NCBI RefSeq assembly: GCF_001280085.1
Contig: NZ_LGED01000001.1
Span: forward strand, 415,255 to 479,254
Direction of reading: 5' to 3'
DNA: 64,000 nucleotides
Source of the DNA: Saccharothrix sp. NRRL B-16348
GTDB taxonomy: Bacteria; Actinomycetota; Actinomycetes; Mycobacteriales; Pseudonocardiaceae
A model generated the notes under the pieces. It worked only from the letters and a program-made list of their open reading frames with translations. It did no database searches and had not been told where the DNA came from. How positions within the stretch are numbered: position 1 is the first letter of the stretch; every line of letters begins with the position of its first letter. A program made the position numbers and the translations under genes. Positions 7,983 through 15,392 of the stretch are shown here, piece by piece.

Positions 7983-9281
7983 ATGTTCGTCCGACGGATC
8001 GCGGTCGTGGGAACGGGTTACGTGGGCCTGACGACGGGGGCGTGCCTGGCCTCCCTCGGACATCGGGTCGTGTGCGCCGACGTGGACGCGCTCAAGGTCG
8101 CGCGGCTGCGCGCCGGGCAGGTCGACATCCTCGAACCGGACCTCGCCGACCTGGTCGCGGCCGGCCAGTCCGCGGGACGGCTCGCGTTCGTGGAAGGCGC
8201 GCGGCACGCCATGGCCGACGCCGAGGTGGTGTTCCTGTGCCTGCCGACGCCCATGGGCGCGGGCGGCGCGGCCGACCTCAGCGCGGTCGAGGCGGTGGCT
8301 CAAGAGATCCGCGACGTCCTCCCTTACGGCGCGGTCGTGGTGTGCAAGTCCACCGTTCCGGTCGGGACGTCGACCAGGGTCGCCGCCCTGCTCGGCCGGG
8401 AGGACGTCGCCGTCGTCTCCAACCCCGAGTTCCTGCGCGAGGGCAGCGCCGTGCGCGACTTCCTGCACCCCGACCGGATCGTGGTCGGCTCGGACTCGCC
8501 GCAGGCCGCCGAACGCGTCGGCGCGCTGTTCACCAAGCTGGGCGCGCCCACCGTGCTCATGGACGCGGCCAGCGCCGAGATGGTCAAGTACGCGGCCAAC
8601 TGCTTTCTGGCGATGAAGCTGTCCTACGTCAACGCGGTCGCCGAGCTGTGCGAACTCGTCGGCGCGGACGTCACCTCCGTCACCGAGGGCATGGGCTACG
8701 ACAAGCGCATCGGCCAGTCGTTCCTCAAGCCGGGGCCCGGCTGGGGCGGGTCGTGCCTGCCCAAGGACACGCACGCCATGGTGCGCATCGCCGATGCCGT
8801 CGGCGTCGACTTCTCGCTGGTCAAGGCCACGATCGAGACGAACGCGCGGCAGCAGCGGCGGGTGGTGGAGAAGCTCCGGGGCGCCGTCGGGTCGCTTGCC
8901 GGCGCGCGCATCGGGGTGCTGGGGCTGGCGTTCAAGGCGGGCACCAACGACCTGCGCGACTCGCCCGCGCTGGCGGTGGCGGAGCTGCTCGCGTTCGAAG
9001 GCGCGGAGCTGGTCGCCCACGACCCGGAGATCAGCAGGCCGTTGGTGGGCATGACCGTGGTCGACTCGCCGTACGCGGCGGTGCGCGACGCGGACGCGGT
9101 CGTGCTGCTGACCGAGTGGCCGGAGTTCCGGGCGCTGGACTGGGCGCTGGTGGCGTCGCTGATGGCCGGGTCGACGGTGCTGGACACGCGCAACCACCTC
9201 GACGCGGACGCGTTGGCGCGGGCCGGGCTGGTGCTGCACGGGCTGGGGCGTGAGCTGCGGGTGCCCGACCAGGCGATGTGA
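7983..9281 (+). CDS. ugd: UDP-glucose 6-dehydrogenase
   Basis: 432 residues. The N-terminal NAD-binding domain has VVGTGYVGLTTG (residues 8-19). The middle helical domain has VSNPEFLREG (145-154), and the catalytic cysteine lies in GGSCLPKD (Cys258). A C-terminal UDP-binding domain follows (LGLAFKAGTNDLRDSPAL). It oxidises UDP-glucose to UDP-glucuronate with two NAD, feeding capsule, glycan or nucleotide-sugar pathways. Length and motifs are those of the bacterial family. The ATG at 7983 begins directly at the dinucleotide fold, and an inverted repeat lies 24 nt upstream. It is transcribed alone, about 5 kb from the surface-glycan block. Confidence 0.95.
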   Translation: MFVRRIAVVGTGYVGLTTGACLASLGHRVVCADVDALKVARLRAGQVDILEPDLADLVAAGQSAGRLAFVEGARHAMADAEVVFLCLPTPMGAGGAADLSAVEAVAQEIRDVLPYGAVVVCKSTVPVGTSTRVAALLGREDVAVVSNPEFLREGSAVRDFLHPDRIVVGSDSPQAAERVGALFTKLGAPTVLMDAASAEMVKYAANCFLAMKLSYVNAVAELCELVGADVTSVTEGMGYDKRIGQSFLKPGPGWGGSCLPKDTHAMVRIADAVGVDFSLVKATIETNARQQRRVVEKLRGAVGSLAGARIGVLGLAFKAGTNDLRDSPALAVAELLAFEGAELVAHDPEISRPLVGMTVVDSPYAAVRDADAVVLLTEWPEFRALDWALVASLMAGSTVLDTRNHLDADALARAGLVLHGLGRELRVPDQAM

Positions 9282-9366
9282 GCGCGGTTCGGGTTCAGCG
9301 GATCTTCAGGACACGGTCTCGTTAGCAGGGGTAACAAAACGGGACGGGCCGACGTAGGTTGTTGAA

Positions 9367-11163
9367 ATGTTCACCACGCGTCCTGAACTCGTCGGCACGC
9401 ACGGAATGGTCGCGTCCACGCACTGGCTCGCCTCCAGCGCGGGCATGGCCGTCCTGGAGGACGGCGGCAACGCCTTCGACGCCGCGGTCGCGGTCGGCTT
9501 CGTGCTGCAAGTGGTGGAACCGCACCTCAACGGGCCCGGCGGCGAGGTGCCGGTGGTCTTCGCCGCCGCCGGCGAGGCCGCGCCCCGCGTGCTGTGCGGC
9601 CAGGGCGTGGCGCCCGCCGGTGCGACGATCTCGCACTACACGGGCCTCGGCCTCGACCTCGTGCCGGGCAGCGGGCTGCTGGCGGCCACCGTGCCGGGCG
9701 CGTGGGACGGCTGGCTGACCCTGCTGCGCGACTACGGGACCAAGCCGCTGCGCGACGTGCTGGGGTACGCGATCGGGTACGCGCGGGACGGGTTCCCGCT
9801 GCTGGAGCGGGCGGCGTTCACCATCTCGACGGTCGCCGACCTGTTCCGGGACCACTGGACGTCGTCGGCGGCGCTGTGGCTGCCCGGCGGGAAGCCGCCG
9901 GAGGCGGGCGCGCGGTTCCGCAACCCGAAGCTCGCGGACACGTGGGAGTGGCTGCTGGCCGCCGGCGAGGCCGCCGGGTCCGACCGGGAGGCGCAGATCG
10001 AGGCGGCCCGGCGGGCGTGGTCGCAGGGGTTCGTGGCCGCGCAGGTGGACGAGTTCTCCCGGATCGCGCACCGCGACGACTCCGGGGCCGACCACGCCGG
10101 TGTGCTGACCGGTGAGGACATGGCGTCGTGGGAGGCGTCGTACGAGGACGCCGTGTCCGCGGACTTCGGGTCGTGGAGCGTCGTGAAGCCGGGGGCGTGG
10201 ACCCAGGGGCCCGTGCTGCTGCAGCAGTTGCTGCTGCTGGAGGGCTTCGCGGACCGGCTGTCCTATGTGGACGGCGTGCCGTCGGCGGAGACCGTGCACC
10301 TGGCGGTGGAGTGCGCGAAGCTGGCGTTCGCCGACCGTGAGGCCTGGTACGGGGATCACGACGACGTGCCGCTGGACGTACTGCTGTCGAGGGAGTACGC
10401 GGACCTGCGCCGGCGACTCGTCGCCGATCACGCTTCACTCGATCTGCGACCCGGTTCACCTGGTCCGGTGGAAGCACGCCTTCCCGGGCACGTTGTGCGC
10501 GGTCCGCGCGTTGCGAGCCGGAACGACGGTGGCGGCGCGCTCGGCGAACCCACCGTGTCGAGCGTGGGCACGGTCAAGGGCGACACGGTCCACGTGGACG
10601 TGGTCGACCGCTGGGGGAACATCGTGTCGGCCACCCCGTCCGGCGGCTGGCTGCAGTCCTCGCCGACCATCCCGTCGCTCGGGTTCTGCCTCGGCAGCCG
10701 GGCGCAGATGTTCTGGCTGGACGAGGGCCTGCCGAACTCCCTGGCACCCGGCAAGCGCCCCCGGATCACCCTGTCCCCGACCCTCGCCCTGCACGACGGC
10801 CTGCCCGCGATGGCGTTCGGCACCCCCGGCGGCGACCAGCAGGACCAGTGGCAGCTGGGGTTCTGGCTCGCGCACACCGCGGGCGGGATGAACCTGCAGG
10901 AGGCCATCGACTCGCCGATGTGGCACACCAACGCGTTCCCGAGCTCGTTCTACCCGCGGTCGTGGACGCCCGGCGAGGTCGTCGTCGAGTCGCGGATCGG
11001 CGACGGCGCGATGGCGGAGCTGCGGGAACGCGGCCACGCCGTGGTCGACGCCGGCCCGTGGGCGTTGGGCCGGATGTCGGCGGTGGCCAGGGACTCGCGC
11101 GACGGCCTGCTGCGCGCCGCCGCCAACCCGCGCGGCGCCCAGGGCTACGCCGTCGGCCGCTGA
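9367..11163 (+). CDS. Gamma-glutamyltranspeptidase-family protein
   Basis: 598 residues with no signal peptide, so apparently cytoplasmic. The fold markers are there: MVASTHWLASSAGMAVLEDGGNAFDAAVA at the N-terminus, and the self-cleavage region GDTVHVDVVDRWGN, where Thr407 is the predicted nucleophile exposed by autoprocessing. SPTLALHDG and FGTPGGDQQDQW follow. Classical enzymes have TTH at the nucleophile; here it is TVH, and no signal sequence is present, which fits the actinobacterial GGT-like branch whose substrates are mostly unknown. It may act as an acylase or a gamma-glutamyl hydrolase. It is monocistronic with a strong hairpin downstream. Confidence 0.88.
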   Translation: MFTTRPELVGTHGMVASTHWLASSAGMAVLEDGGNAFDAAVAVGFVLQVVEPHLNGPGGEVPVVFAAAGEAAPRVLCGQGVAPAGATISHYTGLGLDLVPGSGLLAATVPGAWDGWLTLLRDYGTKPLRDVLGYAIGYARDGFPLLERAAFTISTVADLFRDHWTSSAALWLPGGKPPEAGARFRNPKLADTWEWLLAAGEAAGSDREAQIEAARRAWSQGFVAAQVDEFSRIAHRDDSGADHAGVLTGEDMASWEASYEDAVSADFGSWSVVKPGAWTQGPVLLQQLLLLEGFADRLSYVDGVPSAETVHLAVECAKLAFADREAWYGDHDDVPLDVLLSREYADLRRRLVADHASLDLRPGSPGPVEARLPGHVVRGPRVASRNDGGGALGEPTVSSVGTVKGDTVHVDVVDRWGNIVSATPSGGWLQSSPTIPSLGFCLGSRAQMFWLDEGLPNSLAPGKRPRITLSPTLALHDGLPAMAFGTPGGDQQDQWQLGFWLAHTAGGMNLQEAIDSPMWHTNAFPSSFYPRSWTPGEVVVESRIGDGAMAELRERGHAVVDAGPWALGRMSAVARDSRDGLLRAAANPRGAQGYAVGR

Positions 11164-11265
11164 ACCGGCGGCCTCGGCCGAGTCGGCGCGCGAGGCCGTT
11201 GGGCTGTCCCGGTTTGTTGCGTTTGCGAGCTTTGCCGCGTTCGTGCGAGTCGTGTTCGTGTGGTT

Positions 11266-11307
11266 GGAACGGCCCCGGCCCGAGGGGGAGGGGGCCGGGA
11301 CCGTTCC
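11266..11307. terminator. Strong bidirectional hairpin
   Basis: A 16-bp stem (11266-11281 with 11292-11307, one wobble) and 10-nt loop lie between the convergent ends of the GGT-like gene and the small exported protein gene. It can terminate both. Confidence 0.7.
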
Positions 11308-11342
11308 GGCTTGAGGTGGGCGTGCTGCCCGGGGTCGGCGCG

Positions 11343-11612
11343 TCAGCGGCCGAGGCCGATCTTCACGTCCAGCGGCCCGTCGGTGGTGCCGTCGCCCAGG
11401 ACCAGGGGGCCGGTGACGATCGGGCCGGCCGGGTTCGAGAGGTCGACGCGGACCAGGTCGCCGAGGTTCGCGACCTGGCCCAGTTCGCCGTCGACGTCGG
11501 GCCGCGTGTGCGCGCCGAGGTCGACGGCCTGCGCGGTGCCGCCCAGGCCGAGCATGACGGCCGTGCTGCCGAGGGTGACCGCGGCGCCGGCGATGGTCTT
11601 CCTGAGGTTCAT
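11343..11612 (-). CDS. Small exported hypothetical protein
   Basis: 89 residues. A clear signal peptide (MNLRKTIAGAAVTLGSTAVMLGLGGTAQA) is followed by about 60 residues rich in Gly, Asp and Val, including VDLGAHTRPDVDGELGQ. There are no cysteines, so it is not a lipoprotein or a chaplin. No family is recognised. It stands alone, convergent with the GGT-like gene and divergent from the histidine kinase 160 nt away. Confidence 0.65.
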   Translation of the reverse strand: MNLRKTIAGAAVTLGSTAVMLGLGGTAQAVDLGAHTRPDVDGELGQVANLGDLVRVDLSNPAGPIVTGPLVLGDGTTDGPLDVKIGLGR

Positions 11613-11774
11613 GGGCGGGAAAGTTTCGCGATCCGGGGGTCCGGATCAAGCTCGCTAACCCTGCAGAGTGGATTACTTCACCCGGTCCGGGGTGGATGTA
11701 CGACCGCTGACGTACGCGCGTGAGCCGCTCGGGACACGACGCCGACGCGCGCCGACCTCCCGTACCGTCGTCCC

Positions 11775-12677
11775 ATGGCGTGGCTGGCGTGGGTCTGGTT
11801 CGCGGCGACGTTCGCGCCGCTGATCTGGCGCAAGCGCTTCCCCGTCGCCGTCATCGCGGTCACCGGGGCGTCCACGTGGCTCTACTACCTCACCGGGCAC
11901 TGGGGTCCGCTGATCGCCGCACCCGCCATCGCCGTGCTCTCCCTGCGCCGCACCCGTGTCCTCGAACAGCGGAGCCGCCAGGTGGAAGAAGAACGGTTGC
12001 GGATCGCGCGCGAGGTGCACGACGTCGTCGCGCACAGCCTCGCCATGATCAACGTGCAGGCCGGGGTCGCCGCGCACGTCGCCGACCGCCGCCCCGAAGA
12101 GGCGGTCAAGGCGCTCAAGGCGATCAAGGCCGCCAGCGGTCACGCGTTGGACGACCTCCGCGCGACCCTCGGCGTGCTGCGCACCGGCGAGGGCACCACA
12201 CCGGCGCCCAGCCTCGACCGGCTCGACGAGCTGGTCAGACCGGTGCCGGTCGCCAAGGTCGTCGGCACGCCCGGCACGCTGCCCGCCCCCGTCGACGCCG
12301 CCGCGTACCGGGTGGTGCAGGAGGCGTTGACCAACGCGATGCGGTACGCGCCGGACGCGTCCGAGATCGTCATCTCGTTCGAGCACACCGAGGACGCCTT
12401 GGTCCTCACCGTCACCGACGACGGCACGGCACGAGGCGACCAAGCGCCGCAGGGCGCGGGCTCCGGTATCCGCGGCATGCGGGAACGGGTCGAAGCGCTC
12501 GGCGGCACGCTGGACGCGGGACCATCGGCCGGGGGCTTCACCGTCAGAGCGGTCCTACCGTGGGAGGTTCGTGGTGATCAGGGTGGTGCTGGCCGACGAC
12601 CAGGCGTTGGTGCGCGCGGGTTTCCGCCTGCTGCTCGACACCGAGGACGGGTTCGAGGTCGTCGGCGAGGCCGGTGA
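11775..12677 (+). CDS. NarL/DesK-type sensor histidine kinase with out-of-frame C-terminal extension
   Basis: 300 residues. About three short hydrophobic segments lie in the first 60 residues, then the HisKA_3 dimerisation helix RIAREVHDVVAHSLAMI with the phospho-acceptor His82, the N box QEALTNAMRYAP and the G box GSGIRGMRERVEALGG of the ATPase domain. Similarity to kinases stops near residue 264 (FTVRAVLPW). The last roughly 36 residues are Arg/Gly-rich and lie over the start of the response-regulator gene in another frame, giving a 107-nt same-strand overlap. A lost stop codon or an indel near 12565 could explain this. The sensor region is short, with no recognisable extracellular domain. 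Confidence 0.85.
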   Translation: MAWLAWVWFAATFAPLIWRKRFPVAVIAVTGASTWLYYLTGHWGPLIAAPAIAVLSLRRTRVLEQRSRQVEEERLRIAREVHDVVAHSLAMINVQAGVAAHVADRRPEEAVKALKAIKAASGHALDDLRATLGVLRTGEGTTPAPSLDRLDELVRPVPVAKVVGTPGTLPAPVDAAAYRVVQEALTNAMRYAPDASEIVISFEHTEDALVLTVTDDGTARGDQAPQGAGSGIRGMRERVEALGGTLDAGPSAGGFTVRAVLPWEVRGDQGGAGRRPGVGARGFPPAARHRGRVRGRRRGR

Positions 12678-13233
12678 CGGCGCGGCGGCGGTCCGCCAGG
12701 CGCACGAGCACCGGCCGGACGTCGTGGTGATGGACATCCGGATGCCCGGCACCGACGGCCTGGCCGCCACGCGGCAGATCTGCGCCGAGCTGCCGGACGT
12801 GAAGGTGCTGGTGCTGACGACCTTCAACGTGGACGAGTACGTGTTCGAGGCGTTGCGGAGCGGCGCGTCGGGGTTCCTGCTCAAGGACACCGACCCGGTC
12901 GAGCTGCTGCACGCGCTCACGGTGGTTGCGGAGGGTGAGGCACTACTCGCACCGAGTGTCACCCGGAAGTTGATCGAGGAGTTCGCGAACCGACCGGAGC
13001 ACCGCCGTCCCGACCCGAAGGCGTTGCGCGAGCTGACCGCGCGGGAGCGGGAGATCCTGGCGCTCGTCGCGGCCGGCATGTCGAACGAGGAGATCGCCGA
13101 GCACCTCGTGATCAGTCCGGCGACATCGCGCACGCACGTCAGTCGGGTGATGACCAAACTGGGTGCGCGGGACCGCGCACAACTCGTCGTGCTCGCCTAC
13201 GAATCAGGTTTGGTGTCACCGCGCCGAGGGTGA
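12571..13233 (+). CDS. NarL/FixJ-family response regulator
   Basis: 220 residues. The receiver domain carries the acidic pair at residues 9-10, the phospho-acceptor Asp55 in VVVMDIRMPG and Lys105 in FLLKDTDP. The C-terminal LuxR-type helix-turn-helix is LTAREREILALVAAGMSNEEIAEHL with SRVMTKLGARDRAQLV. The recognition helix reads SPATSRTHVSRVM, slightly unusual in having TSRTH where most have TVKTH. A GGGAGG ribosome site precedes the GTG at 12571, showing that translation starts inside the kinase reading frame. It is the partner of the kinase just upstream. Confidence 0.92.
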   Translation: MVIRVVLADDQALVRAGFRLLLDTEDGFEVVGEAGDGAAAVRQAHEHRPDVVVMDIRMPGTDGLAATRQICAELPDVKVLVLTTFNVDEYVFEALRSGASGFLLKDTDPVELLHALTVVAEGEALLAPSVTRKLIEEFANRPEHRRPDPKALRELTAREREILALVAAGMSNEEIAEHLVISPATSRTHVSRVMTKLGARDRAQLVVLAYESGLVSPRRG

Positions 13234-13331
13234 ATATTCATTGTTGGGAACGCACTGGGTGCACATAGACCGCCTCCGAAACTTCTGCGTAAAACGGCCG
13301 GAAAATCACAGACAGTAACCGAAACGCCGAT

Positions 13332-13358
13332 ACCCGCCGCATTGTGTGTGCGGCGGGT
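13332..13358. terminator. Bidirectional hairpin
   Basis: A perfect 10-bp stem (13332-13341 with 13349-13358) with a 7-nt loop lies between the convergent response regulator and the next minus-strand gene. Confidence 0.6.
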
Positions 13359-13376
13359 GACGTTAACGGAAGATGT

Positions 13377-13751
13377 CTAGGCGATAGCGCCGGGCGGCAG
13401 GTTCAGCTTGAACGGCAGCGTGGTCACGACCGCGAGGTCGGACGCCGTCCTCTTCATCAGCGTCGGCGCGTTGCGCGAGCCGGGCTCGGGCAGGTCGAGC
13501 AGCCGGTCCACGGCCTCGACCAGCGGTCCCTCGTAAATCCAGACGGCCTGGGCGGCGCGCTGGCTGTCCCGGACGGCCGGGAGTCTGCCCGCGCGGGCCT
13601 CCGTCTCGGACCAGAACAGGATCGAGTCGATGAACCCTCTGCGCTGCTTGAACGCCATGATGCGGTCGAGCTGTCCGTCCTCGTCCCGGAGGTGGAGGAA
13701 CTGGAACCCGCTTTCGCGCAGCTCGATGACCTTACTCAGTGCGAGATCCAT
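13377..13751 (-). CDS. Conserved-looking hypothetical protein
   Basis: 124 residues, soluble, no cysteines or membrane segment. The N-terminal half is alpha/beta in composition (SGFQFLHLRDEDGQLDRIMAF, then RGFIDSILFWSETEARAG); the C-terminus ends in FKLNLPPGAIA. No family is recognised. The ATG at 13751 follows AGAGGTAGGTGC, a good ribosome site, and is preferred over an upstream start at 13838 whose extra residues look non-coding. It is transcribed toward the two-component system from a separate promoter. Confidence 0.6.
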   Translation of the reverse strand: MDLALSKVIELRESGFQFLHLRDEDGQLDRIMAFKQRRGFIDSILFWSETEARAGRLPAVRDSQRAAQAVWIYEGPLVEAVDRLLDLPEPGSRNAPTLMKRTASDLAVVTTLPFKLNLPPGAIA

Positions 13752-13843
13752 GACGCACCTACCTCTGTTCTGAGGTCCCCTAGCAGGCACAGGTCGTACG
13801 ACCCGAAATGATCGTACGGCAAGTGGACAAGCCGCCATAGGGA

Positions 13844-13972
13844 CTAGGCCGGCGGGGCGGTCTCAATACGGGTTCGCCCACCATCGGATTTCGATACGGA
13901 TCGCAGGACCCGAACGGTTCGCACTAAAAACGCCAGTGCTCCCAAAGTGACCAGGATCACAGTGGGCCACAT
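13844..13972 (-). CDS. Small single-helix membrane protein (42 aa)
   Basis: From the ATG at 13972 this encodes MWPTVILVTLGALAFLVRTV, one hydrophobic helix, then a basic and polar tail. An in-frame ATG at 14023 would give 60 residues with an acidic N-terminus (MADVSSSDRTLDAAEDR). Function is unknown. It is divergent from the SGNH-domain gene. Support is composition only. Confidence 0.4.
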   Translation of the reverse strand: MWPTVILVTLGALAFLVRTVRVLRSVSKSDGGRTRIETAPPA

Positions 13973-14114
13973 ACGATCCTCCGCTGCATCGAGTGTCCTG
14001 TCACTCGAAGAGACGTCTGCCATGGCCGCTGGGTTGCACGCGCGACAGTTCTTGAATCCCCACCTTGCGGTGAACCACGAACAGGTGACGCGCCCGCCGG
14101 CTACGCTGTCCGAC

Positions 14115-15392
14115 GTGAGCATCGACCCGCCCAAGAGCCTCCCGGCGGTGCCCGAGTCGCTGCTCCCCCGCGAGCACGCCCTCTACCGCCCGCGGCACAG
14201 CAGCCGCCAGCGCACCGCGCTCACCCTCGCCATCCTCTTCTTCTGCGGGCCCGCCCTGCTGCTGATCGTCGGCGTGCGCCCGGCTGAGTTCGAGAACCGC
14301 AAGCTCGCCGAGTTCCCGTCGATCACCGACGGCTGGGGCTTCTTCACCGGGCTCAACGCGTGGGCGAGCGACCACGTGCCGCTGCGCGACAAGGCCGTGG
14401 CCGTCGCGAACGGCATCAGCCGCGGCGTCTTCGGCGAGGCGCCGAAGCTCGACCGGCGGCAGGACGTCGTCGGCCCGGTGCCGACGCCGCCGAAGGACCC
14501 GTCCGCCGACCTGCCCGACCCGACGGCGTTCGTCGACGTGATCGAGGGCAAGGACGACTGGCTGTTCCTGGGCGCGGACGTCGAGGGCGCGTGCGACCCG
14601 CTGATGCCGGTCACCGAGGTGCACGCCCGGCTGGCCCGCCTGCGTGCCGCGGTCGAGTCGTCGGGGCGACGGTTCCTGCTGGTCGTCGCGCCGAACAAGA
14701 GCACGATGGTGCCCGACTACCTGCCGTCGAAGTTCTACGGCAAGGACTGCTTCACCAAGGCCCGGGACGAGTTCTGGAAGGGCATCGGCAAGACCGGCGC
14801 GCTCGACCTGCGGTCGCGGATCGAGGAGACCGCCAAGCTCACCAACCGCATGCCCTACCCGAAGTACGACAGCCACTGGACCCACGAGGGCAGCCTCGTG
14901 ATGGCGCGCGTCATCACCGACACCGTCAAGCCGGGCACGTCGAAGGGCTGGAAGGTCGAGCCGACGAGGGTGGTCGACCGCGAGGGCGACCTGCCGCCGC
15001 TGTTGGGCCGGACCGCGACGGACCCGATCCAGTCGTACGACCTCGCACCCGACGGCAACACGGTGCGCAGCCACGAGATCACCCCCGACCCCAAGCCGCA
15101 GCGGTTCACGCAGCCGCCGGCGAAGGGCGTGGCGACCGCCAAGGTGGGGCTGCTCGGCGACTCGTTCGCCTACTACGCGGCGCAGTACCTGGTGGCGTGC
15201 TTCACCGATCTGACGATGGTGCACGTGGAACGCCTCACCAACGACGCGCGTGAGGCCGCACGGGCCCTCGCGGACAGCGACGTCGTGGTGTTGGAAGCCG
15301 CCGAGCGGCTCCTCGTCAGCGGATTGGACCCGGTGCTCGAACCGCCGGTCATCGACATCATCGCCGAGGAGATGGCGAAGCACCCGCGCTAG
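14115..15392 (+). CDS. AlgX/AlgJ-like SGNH-fold protein (probable glycan O-acetylation factor)
   Basis: 425 residues. A cytoplasmic N-terminus of about 35 residues precedes one helix (ALTLAILFFCGPALLLIVGV), so it is membrane-anchored with an extracytoplasmic catalytic domain. Predicted active-site elements are DSHWT (Asp252-x-His254), typical of AlgX/AlgJ-like acetyltransferases, and GDSF (348-351), carrying the nucleophilic Ser350. VAPNKSTMVPDYLP and ENRKLAEFP are also family-like. AlgX and AlgJ transfer acetyl groups onto exopolysaccharide. The acyltransferase-3 genes next door could supply the acetyl group across the membrane, the usual pairing. GTG start; convergent with the first acyltransferase gene, stops overlapping. 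Confidence 0.85.
   Translation: MSIDPPKSLPAVPESLLPREHALYRPRHSSRQRTALTLAILFFCGPALLLIVGVRPAEFENRKLAEFPSITDGWGFFTGLNAWASDHVPLRDKAVAVANGISRGVFGEAPKLDRRQDVVGPVPTPPKDPSADLPDPTAFVDVIEGKDDWLFLGADVEGACDPLMPVTEVHARLARLRAAVESSGRRFLLVVAPNKSTMVPDYLPSKFYGKDCFTKARDEFWKGIGKTGALDLRSRIEETAKLTNRMPYPKYDSHWTHEGSLVMARVITDTVKPGTSKGWKVEPTRVVDREGDLPPLLGRTATDPIQSYDLAPDGNTVRSHEITPDPKPQRFTQPPAKGVATAKVGLLGDSFAYYAAQYLVACFTDLTMVHVERLTNDAREAARALADSDVVVLEAAERLLVSGLDPVLEPPVIDIIAEEMAKHPR

Noticed and set aside
9367..11163. Inactive gamma-glutamyltranspeptidase
   Set aside because: The first Thr of the nucleophile motif is present (Thr407); only the second Thr differs, which is seen in GGT-like proteins.
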